DNA of 64,000 nt from Algoriphagus sp. NG3. GTDB lineage: Bacteria > Bacteroidota > Bacteroidia > Cytophagales > Cyclobacteriaceae. The notes beneath the pieces were generated by a model. The model was not told the origin of the DNA. It saw only the letters and a list, made by a program, of their open reading frames with translations, and did not search any database. Position numbers and translations under genes: made by a program. The stretch is from contig NZ_CP139421.1 in NCBI RefSeq assembly GCF_034119865.1, positions 1,240,001-1,304,000 of the forward strand. The letters are read 5' to 3'. Shown here piece by piece: positions 28,793-37,455 of this stretch. Position 1 is the stretch's first letter. The number at the start of each line of letters is the position of its first letter.

Positions 28793-28950
28793 GAGTTTGA
28801 AATTAAAAGAGGCTAAGTGTTAGCTGACCAAGTTGTTAAGGGCTATTTTTTACTTTAGATAGAAAATTGTTTTAGCACATAGTTTAAAATTTTAGTCTAA
28901 ATTTAGTCTTTAATAGATCCTTAGTAACGATAAGTTATACTTGAGCAGAA

Positions 28951-31900
28951 ATGAGAATAAAACTATTTTTTATTTACTTTTTGGTTTTTTCGCTCCCGGC
29001 ATTCGCTGTCAAAAAATATGCGTCGCCAAATGGGAGTTCTTCAAATTCAGGAAACTCAGTGATGGCCGCGTGGTCGCTTTCATTTGCGCTTGGTTCTTCA
29101 TCGCCATTGAATCCTGGTGATTCTTTGATGTTGGCAGATGGAGTTTATCAGGGTGTTTACGTATCAAGAATTAATGGCACCGCCTCCAAGCCAATTAAAA
29201 TAATGGCTATGAATTCCGGCAAGGCCATTATAGATATGGGATTAGAGAGAGCTGCAGAAGCGGGGATTATTATCAATGGAAACAATACATGGTTTATAGG
29301 ACTACATGTTACTTCTTCTGATACAAATAGACAAATCGACCCTAATAGTGGCAGCACATCCGTTGCAAATACCTCTGGAATTACAGTATATGGAGATAAT
29401 AATAAGTTGATCAACTGTTGGATTTATGATGTATTAGGAGGGGGGGTAGGACTGTGGAGGTCTGGGTTGAACTTGGAAGTTTATGGCTGTGTGATTTTTA
29501 ACAACGGCTCCCAGGACGCATATCGTGGACATGGGCATGGCATGTATATACAGCATGATGATGTCGGTTCTCCCAAGCAGATTATCAACAATTTTGTTTT
29601 CCAGAATGCATCGCAAGGAATAAATATTTATACCACAAATCCAGTAAACCGGGGTATAATCGTGGATCGGAACGTTTCCTTTAATACAGGAGTTATGGCG
29701 GATTTTAATCCACTCCTTTTTCGGCCTCCGCATAATCTGACAATAGGTTCTCAAAATAACGTCAGCAGTGAGGTGGAGGTGCTGAATAATTTTTTTTATT
29801 CTGATTTGCAAGGAGGAAGACTCAACGCATCGCAGATCAGCAACGCGACCTTGGGCAGAACCTATTCTCCAAATGCCAATCTGAAGTTTTTCGGGAATAC
29901 AGTATATGGAGGACGAAACCAAGTTGAGTTTTTGCCTACCAATAATCTGGACTTTAGGGGAAATCTTTTATTCAATACTGATGGCAAGTTCATCGAATTG
30001 CGTGGGACAGATAAGACCTATTCCAATGCAAATTGGAAATCGAACACCTACATAAATCTATCTTCCAGCGCTGCTGTGTTCGATGGATTAAGCTTTTCTG
30101 ATTGGAAAAACACCTATGGTTGGGATAGTGATAGCAAGCTGTTTTCTACTCCTCAAAAATCAGTTGAATCCCTGATAGTCAATAATAAATATGTTCCAAA
30201 TCTATACTATGTCACTATTCTTAACCTTAGCAATAAGGAAATCATAGAGCTTGATTTAGCTGATTTTGGAATAAAAGATGGGCAGGACTATGTAATTAGG
30301 GATGTTCAAAATCCATTTGATCAGAACCAGAGAATTGTCGCTAAAACGAAAGGGAGTTTAATTCCTTTTCCTATGAACTGGGACCAATCCATGCAGCCTA
30401 AAGGCAACATGCCCCATCAGGTAAAACATACTGATAAATCGTTTGGTACATTTATTCTTGAATTTGCTAAAGCAACGGAGACTGCTCGTCCAGAAGTAAA
30501 AGACTCAGTGGCTGTTTACCTTGATCAAGATGGGAAAGGATATCTCAGCCCTGCCGAATATCTAAAAGCTGTACCAGAAGAAGATGGATATACTTATCTA
30601 AGTAGTCTGGGGCCGGAGGTGTCCTGTTCAGATCTAGGTGAAAATGAAGTTACCATCACTATCAAGCACCAACAACAGAGTGAAGAGTGGGTAGATGTGA
30701 CTAGAGTATATGTGCTGGACACCATTGCACCTACTTTTAGTTATGCCAGTGCTTATGTGGATTTTGATTTGGTCAAAGGCAATGTTTCTATAGGCGGTCA
30801 GGACTTCGAAATCTCGGATGCATGGGATAATTGCCCCACGTTTTTCGATATAGAAATAGATAAAAGCTACTTTACTTGCGCAGATATAGATGAAGAGTCT
30901 GGAAATATAACTTTGCCAGTTACTATTACAGTAAAGGATTTAAGAGGAAATAGTACGGTGAGAAACTCCTATGTGTTTTTAAATTTCATATCATCTACAA
31001 CTGTTTCTCTTCAGAATCTGGAAGAATTAAGTGAGGGTCAAAAAATTGAGATAAAGCTAGGAGACGAGTTGGAGTATGAAGTATTGGAGTGGTTTCAGAA
31101 CTGGCAGTTGATCCCGGGCGAAAAGAGCAAAACACTAGAAGTAGGGGAGCAAGGGGTTTATCAAGCCAAAATTAGATTATCATCTGGATGCATCACCATG
31201 TCCCAGGTATTATACGTCTCAGAAAATCAAAAACCATATCCTCCTGTGAAGGAGCAGGTAGATTTACTCCTGAATGATAAAGGGCAAGGCGTTCTTAGTT
31301 TGGAGCAAGTGTTTCAAACTTGGCCCGTGGGAAATGCTGCTCTTGATGTATCATTAAGTAAAAGTGAATTCAACTGTGAAAATATCGGGGTACAGCAAGT
31401 CACAGCAAGTATTAAAGATGACCAGGGAAATACCTGGACGGAGAAGTTTGAGGTAAAAGTCCGGGATGCAGATCCCCCAAAACTGGAAACTAAGGACATT
31501 GAAGTATCCTTTGATCTAAGTGCTGGAGAAGTGGTTTTGGATCCGGAAGATTTTGTAAAGTCCTTGTCTGACAATTGTGGAACCAAGAGTTTGGCAATCA
31601 ATAAACCAAAACTTACCTGCGGGGATGTAGGGAAGGAGGTTCTTATAGAGGTGGAAGCCTTGGATAATTCTGGGAATAAAACAGTGAAGCCAGCTAAAGC
31701 CAAGGTAAAGGCTGTAAATAGTAAGCCAGTTGTGGTAAAAGGAGGAAATTCATTCTGTACAGGGACTAAGCTAACGCTGACTTTGGAACCGCAGGCACAA
31801 TATGAAGTAATAGGCTGGAGAAGAAATGGGGCTGAAATACCAAATCAAAAATCCAAATCTTTGGATATAGAAGAAAGCGGAAGCTATCATGCGATCATTC

Positions 31901-32448
31901 GCTATGCAGGAGGATGCCTTTTCGAAACGGCGAAATTCGAAGTGCAAACCATAGCCAATCCAAATGGAGAAATTGCCGAAGATGGAAATATCCTGAGGGC
32001 ACCGGATGGGGAATTTACCTATAAGTGGTTTAAAAATGAGGTAGAGATCGGGGGAGCAACCTCCAGAACCCTAGAAGTACATGCAATGGGAGAATATGCG
32101 GTAGAATTGACCAATAAGGCTGGTTGTACCGCCCGGCTTGCTGCTGTGACTATGACGATTTCTGGAATACTGCAGCCAGGGATTATACTCTCGGAGGAGC
32201 TCAAAATCTATCCTAACCCTGCCTCTTCCCAAGTGGAATTGCAAACAGTGGGAGATCTGGAATTTGCGGAAAATAGCCTTAGGGTTTATAATTCTTCAGG
32301 GAAAGATGTAAGCTCCAGTGTAGAACTTATCCGGCAAAGCCCAAGCTCGGTTACCTTAGGGATCTCCGGATTAGCAGCAGGGACTTATGTGATTATGGTG
32401 GAGAGCCAGGAAAACCGGATGTTTGTTGGGAAGTTGATGAAGAGATAG
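28951..32448 (+). CDS. T9SS-exported beta-helix protein with HYR-like and Ig-like repeats
   Basis: 1165 residues. A signal peptide (1-19, ending SLPAFA) is followed by KKYASPNGSSSNSG and a right-handed parallel beta-helix (about 25-400) with repeated N-rich turns, as in polysaccharide lyases and chondroitinase-B-like folds. Two HYR-like modules follow (around APTFSYASAYVDFDL and PPKLETKDIEVSFDL). Three copies of an Ig-like motif of form W-x-x-N-x-x-x-I-x-G ... S-x-T-L-E-V ... GGC also occur. The tail (LKIYPNPASSQVELQ ... GKLMKR) is a type A T9SS sorting signal. It should be secreted and cell-surface anchored; enzyme activity is unproven. Single gene. Confidence 0.88.
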   Translation: MRIKLFFIYFLVFSLPAFAVKKYASPNGSSSNSGNSVMAAWSLSFALGSSSPLNPGDSLMLADGVYQGVYVSRINGTASKPIKIMAMNSGKAIIDMGLERAAEAGIIINGNNTWFIGLHVTSSDTNRQIDPNSGSTSVANTSGITVYGDNNKLINCWIYDVLGGGVGLWRSGLNLEVYGCVIFNNGSQDAYRGHGHGMYIQHDDVGSPKQIINNFVFQNASQGINIYTTNPVNRGIIVDRNVSFNTGVMADFNPLLFRPPHNLTIGSQNNVSSEVEVLNNFFYSDLQGGRLNASQISNATLGRTYSPNANLKFFGNTVYGGRNQVEFLPTNNLDFRGNLLFNTDGKFIELRGTDKTYSNANWKSNTYINLSSSAAVFDGLSFSDWKNTYGWDSDSKLFSTPQKSVESLIVNNKYVPNLYYVTILNLSNKEIIELDLADFGIKDGQDYVIRDVQNPFDQNQRIVAKTKGSLIPFPMNWDQSMQPKGNMPHQVKHTDKSFGTFILEFAKATETARPEVKDSVAVYLDQDGKGYLSPAEYLKAVPEEDGYTYLSSLGPEVSCSDLGENEVTITIKHQQQSEEWVDVTRVYVLDTIAPTFSYASAYVDFDLVKGNVSIGGQDFEISDAWDNCPTFFDIEIDKSYFTCADIDEESGNITLPVTITVKDLRGNSTVRNSYVFLNFISSTTVSLQNLEELSEGQKIEIKLGDELEYEVLEWFQNWQLIPGEKSKTLEVGEQGVYQAKIRLSSGCITMSQVLYVSENQKPYPPVKEQVDLLLNDKGQGVLSLEQVFQTWPVGNAALDVSLSKSEFNCENIGVQQVTASIKDDQGNTWTEKFEVKVRDADPPKLETKDIEVSFDLSAGEVVLDPEDFVKSLSDNCGTKSLAINKPKLTCGDVGKEVLIEVEALDNSGNKTVKPAKAKVKAVNSKPVVVKGGNSFCTGTKLTLTLEPQAQYEVIGWRRNGAEIPNQKSKSLDIEESGSYHAIIRYAGGCLFETAKFEVQTIANPNGEIAEDGNILRAPDGEFTYKWFKNEVEIGGATSRTLEVHAMGEYAVELTNKAGCTARLAAVTMTISGILQPGIILSEELKIYPNPASSQVELQTVGDLEFAENSLRVYNSSGKDVSSSVELIRQSPSSVTLGISGLAAGTYVIMVESQENRMFVGKLMKR

Positions 32449-32496
32449 GGGTAAAGGTCTGCAGTTCGTCTTAAATTCTGGTTTGATTTCCCGCAG

Positions 32497-32541
32497 ATAG
32501 ACGCAGAAAAGGTCGCGGATTTAACGCAGATGATTAGCAAT
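32497..32541. repeat. Degenerate intergenic repeat (GCAGAT/CGCAGA type)
   Basis: The stretch contains CGCAGATAGACGCAGA and later AACGCAGAT in a phrase built from CGCAGA units. It is a decayed copy of a phrase that recurs between Bacteroidota genes; related phrases occur at 26437-26480, 33575-33612, 34815-34858, 52558-52590 and 52640-52670. Confidence 0.45.
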
Positions 32542-32559
32542 TAAAGCAATAATCTCAAT

Positions 32560-32901
32560 TCAATTAACTAGCTGCTGAATCCAATTTCGGATGATTTCCG
32601 GTTGTAAGTCATCCAGCCTTTTTAGCTTAATATGTCTCATATCTTTCCCAGTCCCTTCTAAAAGATTTCTGTGGTCTTTTATTTTTTCATAATTATAAAA
32701 TCCAAAAGTCAGATGTGCTTTTGAAGTTCTAAAGTATGCAAAGTCCGAATCGGTGGAAAAGACAGGTCTGCTCCACTTAAAGTTCTCCACAACGGAAGGA
32801 ACTTCTGTATGAATTATTAACCGGATCGCTTCCATGATCTTTCTTTGCTCTTCTGTTGCTTCAGAAATGTACTTTGTTACCAGCTCTTCCATTCTAATCA
32901 T
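32560..32901 (-). CDS. DUF1801 domain protein
   Basis: 113 residues, single DUF1801 domain. It begins EELVTKYISEATEEQRKIMEAIRLIIH and continues FKWSRPVFSTDSDFAYFRTSKAHLTFGFY, the conserved centre of the family (related to the frataxin-like YdhG fold). Function unknown. The codon at 32892 (third Met option, MEELVTKY) would be an equally normal start. It lies in an AT-rich accessory patch with the flavin protein downstream on the same strand but about 100 bases apart. Confidence 0.82.
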   Translation of the reverse strand: MIRMEELVTKYISEATEEQRKIMEAIRLIIHTEVPSVVENFKWSRPVFSTDSDFAYFRTSKAHLTFGFYNYEKIKDHRNLLEGTGKDMRHIKLKRLDDLQPEIIRNWIQQLVN

Positions 32902-33001
32902 GTTTTTGGTTTTACATAGTCTTTTGAGACTTGCATTCCGGGGCGGCTTCGGGCTTCAAAACTGCGGAATGCGTCCCTGTTACCTGTTTGGATTTAGGTT
33001 G

Positions 33002-33487
33002 TTAAAGATTTTCAGTCATCTTACCCAAATTGATTTTCTCTCCCTTCGTAAACGTAAGTTCTCTTACAAATTCCATATTGCCCCAGAGATAATCATTCCC
33101 TTTAAGCCATTTTGTAAATCTCATTCTTGAGTTTAATTTTTTTATTTCTATGTCAGTTGCTTTTCTTCTTTCTCCAAGTTGCCCGTAAAGTTTAATGGCC
33201 GGATAATTGGTAAATCGACCTTTGAATAAGGAAGTTAACCAGAAGGAGGTGCTACTGTTTACACCCAAAACACAAATGTTTTTGTTGTTCTTACTACTTA
33301 CAGGAAGTTTTGTAGGAAATTTTTCAAAGTAAAAACCCGTTTGATCCCTGTTTAGAAATAATGAGCCTATAGGCGTTACAGTCGGATTGTCGTCTTTGTC
33401 AACCGAGCCAATTGATACGTGAAAATTTGTCCTAAAACTTTTGTTGAAATGCTTTCTTATTTCCGGCCAATGTTTTTGAATATCCAT
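33002..33487 (-). CDS. Pyridoxamine 5'-phosphate oxidase-type flavin-binding protein
   Basis: 161 residues with the split beta-barrel pattern of the PNPOx-like family: FHVSIGSVDKDDNPTVTPIGSLFLN, then GFYFEKFPTKLPVSSKNNKNICVLGVN. Members bind FMN, F420 or heme. Residues for true PLP synthesis are not evident, so PdxH function is unlikely. Isolated in an AT-rich patch, possibly acquired. Confidence 0.75.
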   Translation of the reverse strand: MDIQKHWPEIRKHFNKSFRTNFHVSIGSVDKDDNPTVTPIGSLFLNRDQTGFYFEKFPTKLPVSSKNNKNICVLGVNSSTSFWLTSLFKGRFTNYPAIKLYGQLGERRKATDIEIKKLNSRMRFTKWLKGNDYLWGNMEFVRELTFTKGEKINLGKMTENL

Positions 33488-33614
33488 TTAATAAGTAGTA
33501 TATCAGCAATCAGCTGCACGTTTTTTTATGTCTATTAATCTAAATAACTGATTATCTATTCGGATCTCCACTTGTGCCCTCCACTTAAGCACCGGGCTCT
33601 CCGTGGTTAAAAAC

Positions 33615-33780
33615 CTAAACAAAAGCCGGAATCTCAGTAATCTCCTGACCTAAAATAAGCAAGTGAATATCATGTGTTCCTTCATAAGTAATCACCTATT
33701 CCAGGTTCATCATATGACGCATAATCGGATATTCTCTGGTGATGCCCATTCCTCCATGGATTTGTCTTTCTTCACGAGAG
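33615..33780 (-). pseudogene. Decayed copy of glutaryl-CoA dehydrogenase 3' end
   Basis: 166 bases matching the last 166 bases of the intact gene (34860-35025) at about 89% by my count, in the same orientation. Read on the minus strand it gives RQIHGGMGITREYPIMRHMM, then NLE-stop-VITYEGTHDIHLLIL and a normal terminal stop. The in-frame TAG replaces the Ser codon of NLESVITYEG. The similarity stops abruptly near 33780. Together with the intact gene it brackets the ORF6N/PLD module. Confidence 0.85.
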
Positions 33781-33817
33781 AAATACTTTTAAAGATTTTT
33801 GTCTACTAATCATATGC

Positions 33818-34213
33818 TCAAATTAACAATGATATCTTATTGAACATGCTACTTAAACTTTCTTTTTCAAGCTTGGAAAAAGCAAACCATTTTTCACCTA
33901 AATCTTTCAGTGATGCCCCTAAGTGGTAAATCTCCGTTTTGTCAATTATTAAAAAGCGATCGTGACTTTGCGTAAAGGACTTTACTATAAACTTACCATA
34001 TTGGGCATTGGCTTTTTCCACATCCAAGATCAGTTGCTTGTTAATTATTTTTGTTAGTAAAAGGACTTCCACATTTTCATTCTTCTTTGATAAAAGAGTA
34101 AGTGTGCTTTCATCGATGTAATTGTCTATTAATAGAATGCTTTGTTTGGCAGATCGAATAATTTTTGATGCTAGTTTATATGCATCAAATACTTGCCCGT
34201 CACAAAAAAACAC
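33818..34213 (-). CDS. PLD-like C-terminal half of split ORF6N protein
   Basis: 131 residues starting, in this frame, with GTG (VFFCDGQVFDAYKLASKIIR). It contains a single phospholipase-D-like half-domain: SAKQSILLIDNYIDESTLTLL, EVLLLTKIINKQLILDVEKAN and the HxK-type SHDRFLIIDKTEIYHLGASLKDLGEKWFAFSKL (His but Arg-Phe instead of the classical Lys). This region is normally the C-terminus of Bacteroidota ORF6N proteins. It overlaps the ORF6N frame by 14 bases. Removing one T of the T7 run (34204-34210) joins both into 305 residues. Confidence 0.75.
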   Translation of the reverse strand: MFFCDGQVFDAYKLASKIIRSAKQSILLIDNYIDESTLTLLSKKNENVEVLLLTKIINKQLILDVEKANAQYGKFIVKSFTQSHDRFLIIDKTEIYHLGASLKDLGEKWFAFSKLEKESLSSMFNKISLLI

Positions 34214-34736
34214 CCTGATTCGGGGTCAATTCTTTACTTTCTAAGGCTTTAAATACCTGTTCAAATTGTTGATAGGTTTCAAGTTGTTTTAGTTCCAGAC
34301 GATCCAAGCGGTCATAAATTAATTGGTTTTCCTGAATTAGTTTGCGCATGGCTACGAAAGCTCGCATAATTGCCACATGGACTTTTGAAGCAGTTTCACT
34401 TTTAAGTACTCCTGACAATCCTGCTACTCCTTGCTCGGTGAAAACATAAGGAAGGTATTTACGATGTTTGCCCCGTTCGTTTTCTAAGATCGCATTTTGC
34501 GATCTTAGATTTGACTTAGCATGTTGTGCTATCAAATTGTCCCATTCGACTTGCGTAAGCTGAAACATAAAGTCCTCCGGAAATCGCTCACTATTTCTCT
34601 TTACTTGTTCGTTTAGTCTCCCTGTGGTGACATTATAAATCTCCGCTAAGTGACTATCTAGCATAGCCTGAACTCCTCGGATAGAAAAAATCCGATTTTC
34701 AATCTGCTTAGAGGATAATGAAAAATCTTTGTCCAT
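34200..34736 (-). CDS. ORF6N domain DNA-binding protein, N-terminal half
   Basis: 178 residues. The ORF6N domain (about residues 8-95) shows IENRIFSIRGVQAMLDSHLA, VKRNSERFPEDFMFQLT and PYVFTEQGVAGLSGVLKS. It is followed by a helical linker (AIMRAFVAMRKLIQENQLIYDRLDRLELKQ). The frame ends at TPNQGVFL just where full-length homologues continue GVFFDGQ. ORF6N proteins come from phages and mobile elements, and often act as repressor-like DNA binders. With the PLD half they may be nuclease-like or antiphage components, but this is not established. Confidence 0.82.
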   Translation of the reverse strand: MDKDFSLSSKQIENRIFSIRGVQAMLDSHLAEIYNVTTGRLNEQVKRNSERFPEDFMFQLTQVEWDNLIAQHAKSNLRSQNAILENERGKHRKYLPYVFTEQGVAGLSGVLKSETASKVHVAIMRAFVAMRKLIQENQLIYDRLDRLELKQLETYQQFEQVFKALESKELTPNQGVFL

Positions 34737-34859
34737 TTATTTTTCAAGTTATACTAAAAATTAATCTAGTTAGAAAGTACCTGAGTCTGTTATGGTTTAT
34801 GACTTTCTATTCTCGCGCCCTCTGCGTAACCCTCCGTGCCCTCCACGGTTAAAACCCCT

Positions 34860-36065
34860 CTACACAAAAGCCGATAACCCAGTAATCTCCTGACCCAAAA
34901 TCAGCAAGTGGATATCATGAGTTCCTTCATAAGTAATCACTGATTCTAGGTTCATCATATGACGCATAATCGGATATTCTCCGGTGATGCCCATTCCTCC
35001 ATGGATTTGTCTGGCTTCCCGGGCGATGTTAAGAGCCATTTCCACATTGTTTCGCTTGGCCATGGAGATATGGACAGTTTTGGCTTTGCCCTCATTCATC
35101 ATCTTGCCTACTTTCCAAGCTAAGAACTGAGCTTTGGTGATTTCGGTAAGCATTTCGGAGAGTTTCTTCTGCACCAGTTGAAAACCTGCGATGGGTTTGC
35201 CAAATTGGATTCGCTCAGCGGCATACTTTCTGGCAGACTCGTAGCAGTCCATCGCAGCACCGATCGCTCCCCAGGCGATTCCAAAGCGTGCAGAATCCAA
35301 GCACATCAGGGGAGCTCCCAAACCTGATTTGCCGGGAAGTAGATTTTCTTTTGGAACCTTTACATTATCAAAAACCAGTTCTCCGGTGCAGGAAGCCCGA
35401 AGTGACCATTTGCCGTGGGTTTCTGGTGTAGAAAATCCTTCCATTCCCCGCTCTACGATCAAACCGTGGATTCTGCCTTCTTCATTCTTTGCCCAGACTA
35501 CTGCGATATCAGCTTCCGGTGAATTGGAAATCCACATCTTGGCGCCATTCAGCAAGTAATAATCGCCGATATCCTTGAAATTGGTCACCATTCCGCTAGG
35601 ATTGGAACCATGATCAGGCTCGGTCAATCCGAAGCAGCCCAGCATTTCTCCTGAGGCTAGTTTGGGGAGGTATTTGTTTCGCTGCTCCTCCGAACCGAAT
35701 TTATAGATAGGATACATCACCAGCGAACCTTGCACGGAAGCCGTTGAGCGCATGCCTGAATCCCCGCGCTCTATCTCCTGCATGATCAGTCCATAGGAAA
35801 TGTAATCCAAGCCACCGCCGCCATACTGCTCGGGAATCTGGGGCCCGAAAGCTCCCACATCACCGAACTTCTTGACGATTTCGGAAGGGAAGTGGGCCTT
35901 CTGAGCCCAGTCTTCTATGTAGGGAGAGATCTCCTTTTTGACAAAATCCCGGATGGAAGTTCTGATCAATTTATGCTCATCTGTAAGCAAATCATCTAGA
36001 TCTAAGAAATCAACGCCTTCGAAGGTGTCTTGCTTTAATGACTTTCGGATTTCAACTGACTCCAT
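34860..36065 (-). CDS. gcdH: Glutaryl-CoA dehydrogenase
   Basis: 401 residues, acyl-CoA dehydrogenase fold. Characteristic stretches are GCFGLTEPDHGSNPSGM (FAD/substrate loop), RQIHGGMGITGEYPIMRHMM and ESVITYEGTHDIHLLILGQ, where the catalytic base is E380. The GTHDIH..LGQEITG ending is typical of glutaryl-CoA dehydrogenase, which oxidises and decarboxylates glutaryl-CoA to crotonyl-CoA in lysine and tryptophan breakdown. It is divergent from tryptophan dioxygenase. Its last 166 bases are duplicated at 33615-33780. Confidence 0.9.
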   Translation of the reverse strand: MESVEIRKSLKQDTFEGVDFLDLDDLLTDEHKLIRTSIRDFVKKEISPYIEDWAQKAHFPSEIVKKFGDVGAFGPQIPEQYGGGGLDYISYGLIMQEIERGDSGMRSTASVQGSLVMYPIYKFGSEEQRNKYLPKLASGEMLGCFGLTEPDHGSNPSGMVTNFKDIGDYYLLNGAKMWISNSPEADIAVVWAKNEEGRIHGLIVERGMEGFSTPETHGKWSLRASCTGELVFDNVKVPKENLLPGKSGLGAPLMCLDSARFGIAWGAIGAAMDCYESARKYAAERIQFGKPIAGFQLVQKKLSEMLTEITKAQFLAWKVGKMMNEGKAKTVHISMAKRNNVEMALNIAREARQIHGGMGITGEYPIMRHMMNLESVITYEGTHDIHLLILGQEITGLSAFV

Positions 36066-36144
36066 GTTATTTTTGGTTTATTAAAATGAATCTGTGACTT
36101 TTGTCGGGAATTTAACCCGCATTTTGCATTAAGTTTCGTTGTGA

Positions 36145-36253
36145 GGGCTGTAATTATAAGAAAATCAGGCTGTTTGGAGACTGAATCATAGCAACGACTA
36201 TGGTGAAGTCGAAAACAGTAACATAGTGACTGATTTTGAAGTAATTAAAGCCC
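36145..36253. repeat. 109-bp imperfect inverted repeat between gcdH and kynA
   Basis: Outer arms GGGCTGTAATTATAAG-AAAATCAG (36145-36168) and CTGATTTTGAAGTAATTAAAGCCC (36230-36253) pair over most of 24 positions. A nested CATAG/CTATG hairpin sits at the centre, near 36186-36201. It lies in the shared upstream region of the two divergent genes. It could be a regulatory cruciform or a MITE relic. Confidence 0.65.
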
Positions 36254-36355
36254 GCAATAGAAATGTTAATGCATAATTCGGGTTTATGCTCCTCTTCGAT
36301 TCTAATTAACCAGAAATGGGGGTAAAAAACTATCAATCCGATTAAAAAAACACAA

Positions 36356-37324
36356 ATGGCGGAATCCCAGTTTGATCCAAAAATATTAGAGAAAATAGAG
36401 CAGCTTCAGGGTAAGTTCAAAGCATCAGGCCAGGATCTGCTATCCTATTTGGAAGGCCTGTTGTATTCGGACTATCTTACGTATTGGGATTATATCAATT
36501 TGGATGTCTTGCTGTCCTTGCAGCAGCCTAAGACCTCTTTTAAGGATGAGAAAATCTTTATCATCTACCATCAGATCACAGAGTTGTACTTTAAACTGAT
36601 TATCTCAGAAATAGAACAGGTAGCTGATGAGCAACTAGTTACGGAGAAATTTTTAATGGGGAAATTGCAGCGGATCAATATGTACTTTGATCAGCTGATC
36701 AATTCATTTGCCGTGATGTGGAAAGGAATGGAGCGGGAGCAATTTCTTAAGTTCCGGATGTCCTTATTGCCTTCCAGTGGGTTTCAAAGTGCCCAGTACC
36801 GGGAAATAGAATTGATGTCATGCGATGCATTTAATCTTTTGGCGCTGAATAAAAGAATTGACCCTGATTTTCATACACCTACCGACGAGATCTTTGAAAA
36901 TCTCTACTGGCAGCAGGGGGCAATCGAGCTGGCAACAGGGGAAAAGACCCTTACGCTTAAGAATTTTGAAGCCAAATATGGCAAGAAGTTAATGGAGCTC
37001 ATCGATGCTTACCGCCGGAAAAACATCTGGCAGAGATTTATCAGCATAGAAAATCCTTCCGATGAACTGGTAGAGTTGATGAAGCAATTCGACCTGAAGG
37101 CAAATGTGTTTTGGCCATTGGCGCATTACAAATCTGCTGTAAGATACCTGCAAAGAGACCCTGTGGATATTGCAGCTACAGGTGGAACTAACTGGCAGAA
37201 GTATCTTCCTCCCCGCTTCCAAAAGGTGATCTTTTACCCTGAATTATGGTCTGAATCCGAGCAGGAAGAATGGGGGAAAGGCTGGGTAGTGAAGGAGATT
37301 TTCGGGGAGGATTATAATGTATAG
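36356..37324 (+). CDS. kynA: Tryptophan 2,3-dioxygenase
   Basis: 322 residues, heme-containing dioxygenase opening the indole ring of L-tryptophan to N-formylkynurenine. YSDYLTYWDYINLDVLLSLQ and IIYHQITELYFKLIISEIEQ (His72 in the substrate-side position) match the family core. FWPLAHYKSAVRYL supplies the proximal heme His region, and ATGGTNWQKYLPPRFQK is the conserved C-terminal loop. The later enzymes of the kynurenine route are not in this window. Confidence 0.92.
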   Translation: MAESQFDPKILEKIEQLQGKFKASGQDLLSYLEGLLYSDYLTYWDYINLDVLLSLQQPKTSFKDEKIFIIYHQITELYFKLIISEIEQVADEQLVTEKFLMGKLQRINMYFDQLINSFAVMWKGMEREQFLKFRMSLLPSSGFQSAQYREIELMSCDAFNLLALNKRIDPDFHTPTDEIFENLYWQQGAIELATGEKTLTLKNFEAKYGKKLMELIDAYRRKNIWQRFISIENPSDELVELMKQFDLKANVFWPLAHYKSAVRYLQRDPVDIAATGGTNWQKYLPPRFQKVIFYPELWSESEQEEWGKGWVVKEIFGEDYNV

Positions 37325-37455
37325 AAAATAAGGTGTGCCCCACTAGTAAGTAGGAACTGCTGCCGGTTTTTCCTGTTAGGGGCTTGATTTTAATCTTAGA
37401 TTTCTAATTCCAGAATTTTACTGGCATCTTAGTAAATCAAGTGAAATCAAGATTC

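Noticed and set aside
29434..29922. 162-codon minus-strand ORF inside the beta-helix gene
   Set aside because: Shadow frame without recognisable domain.
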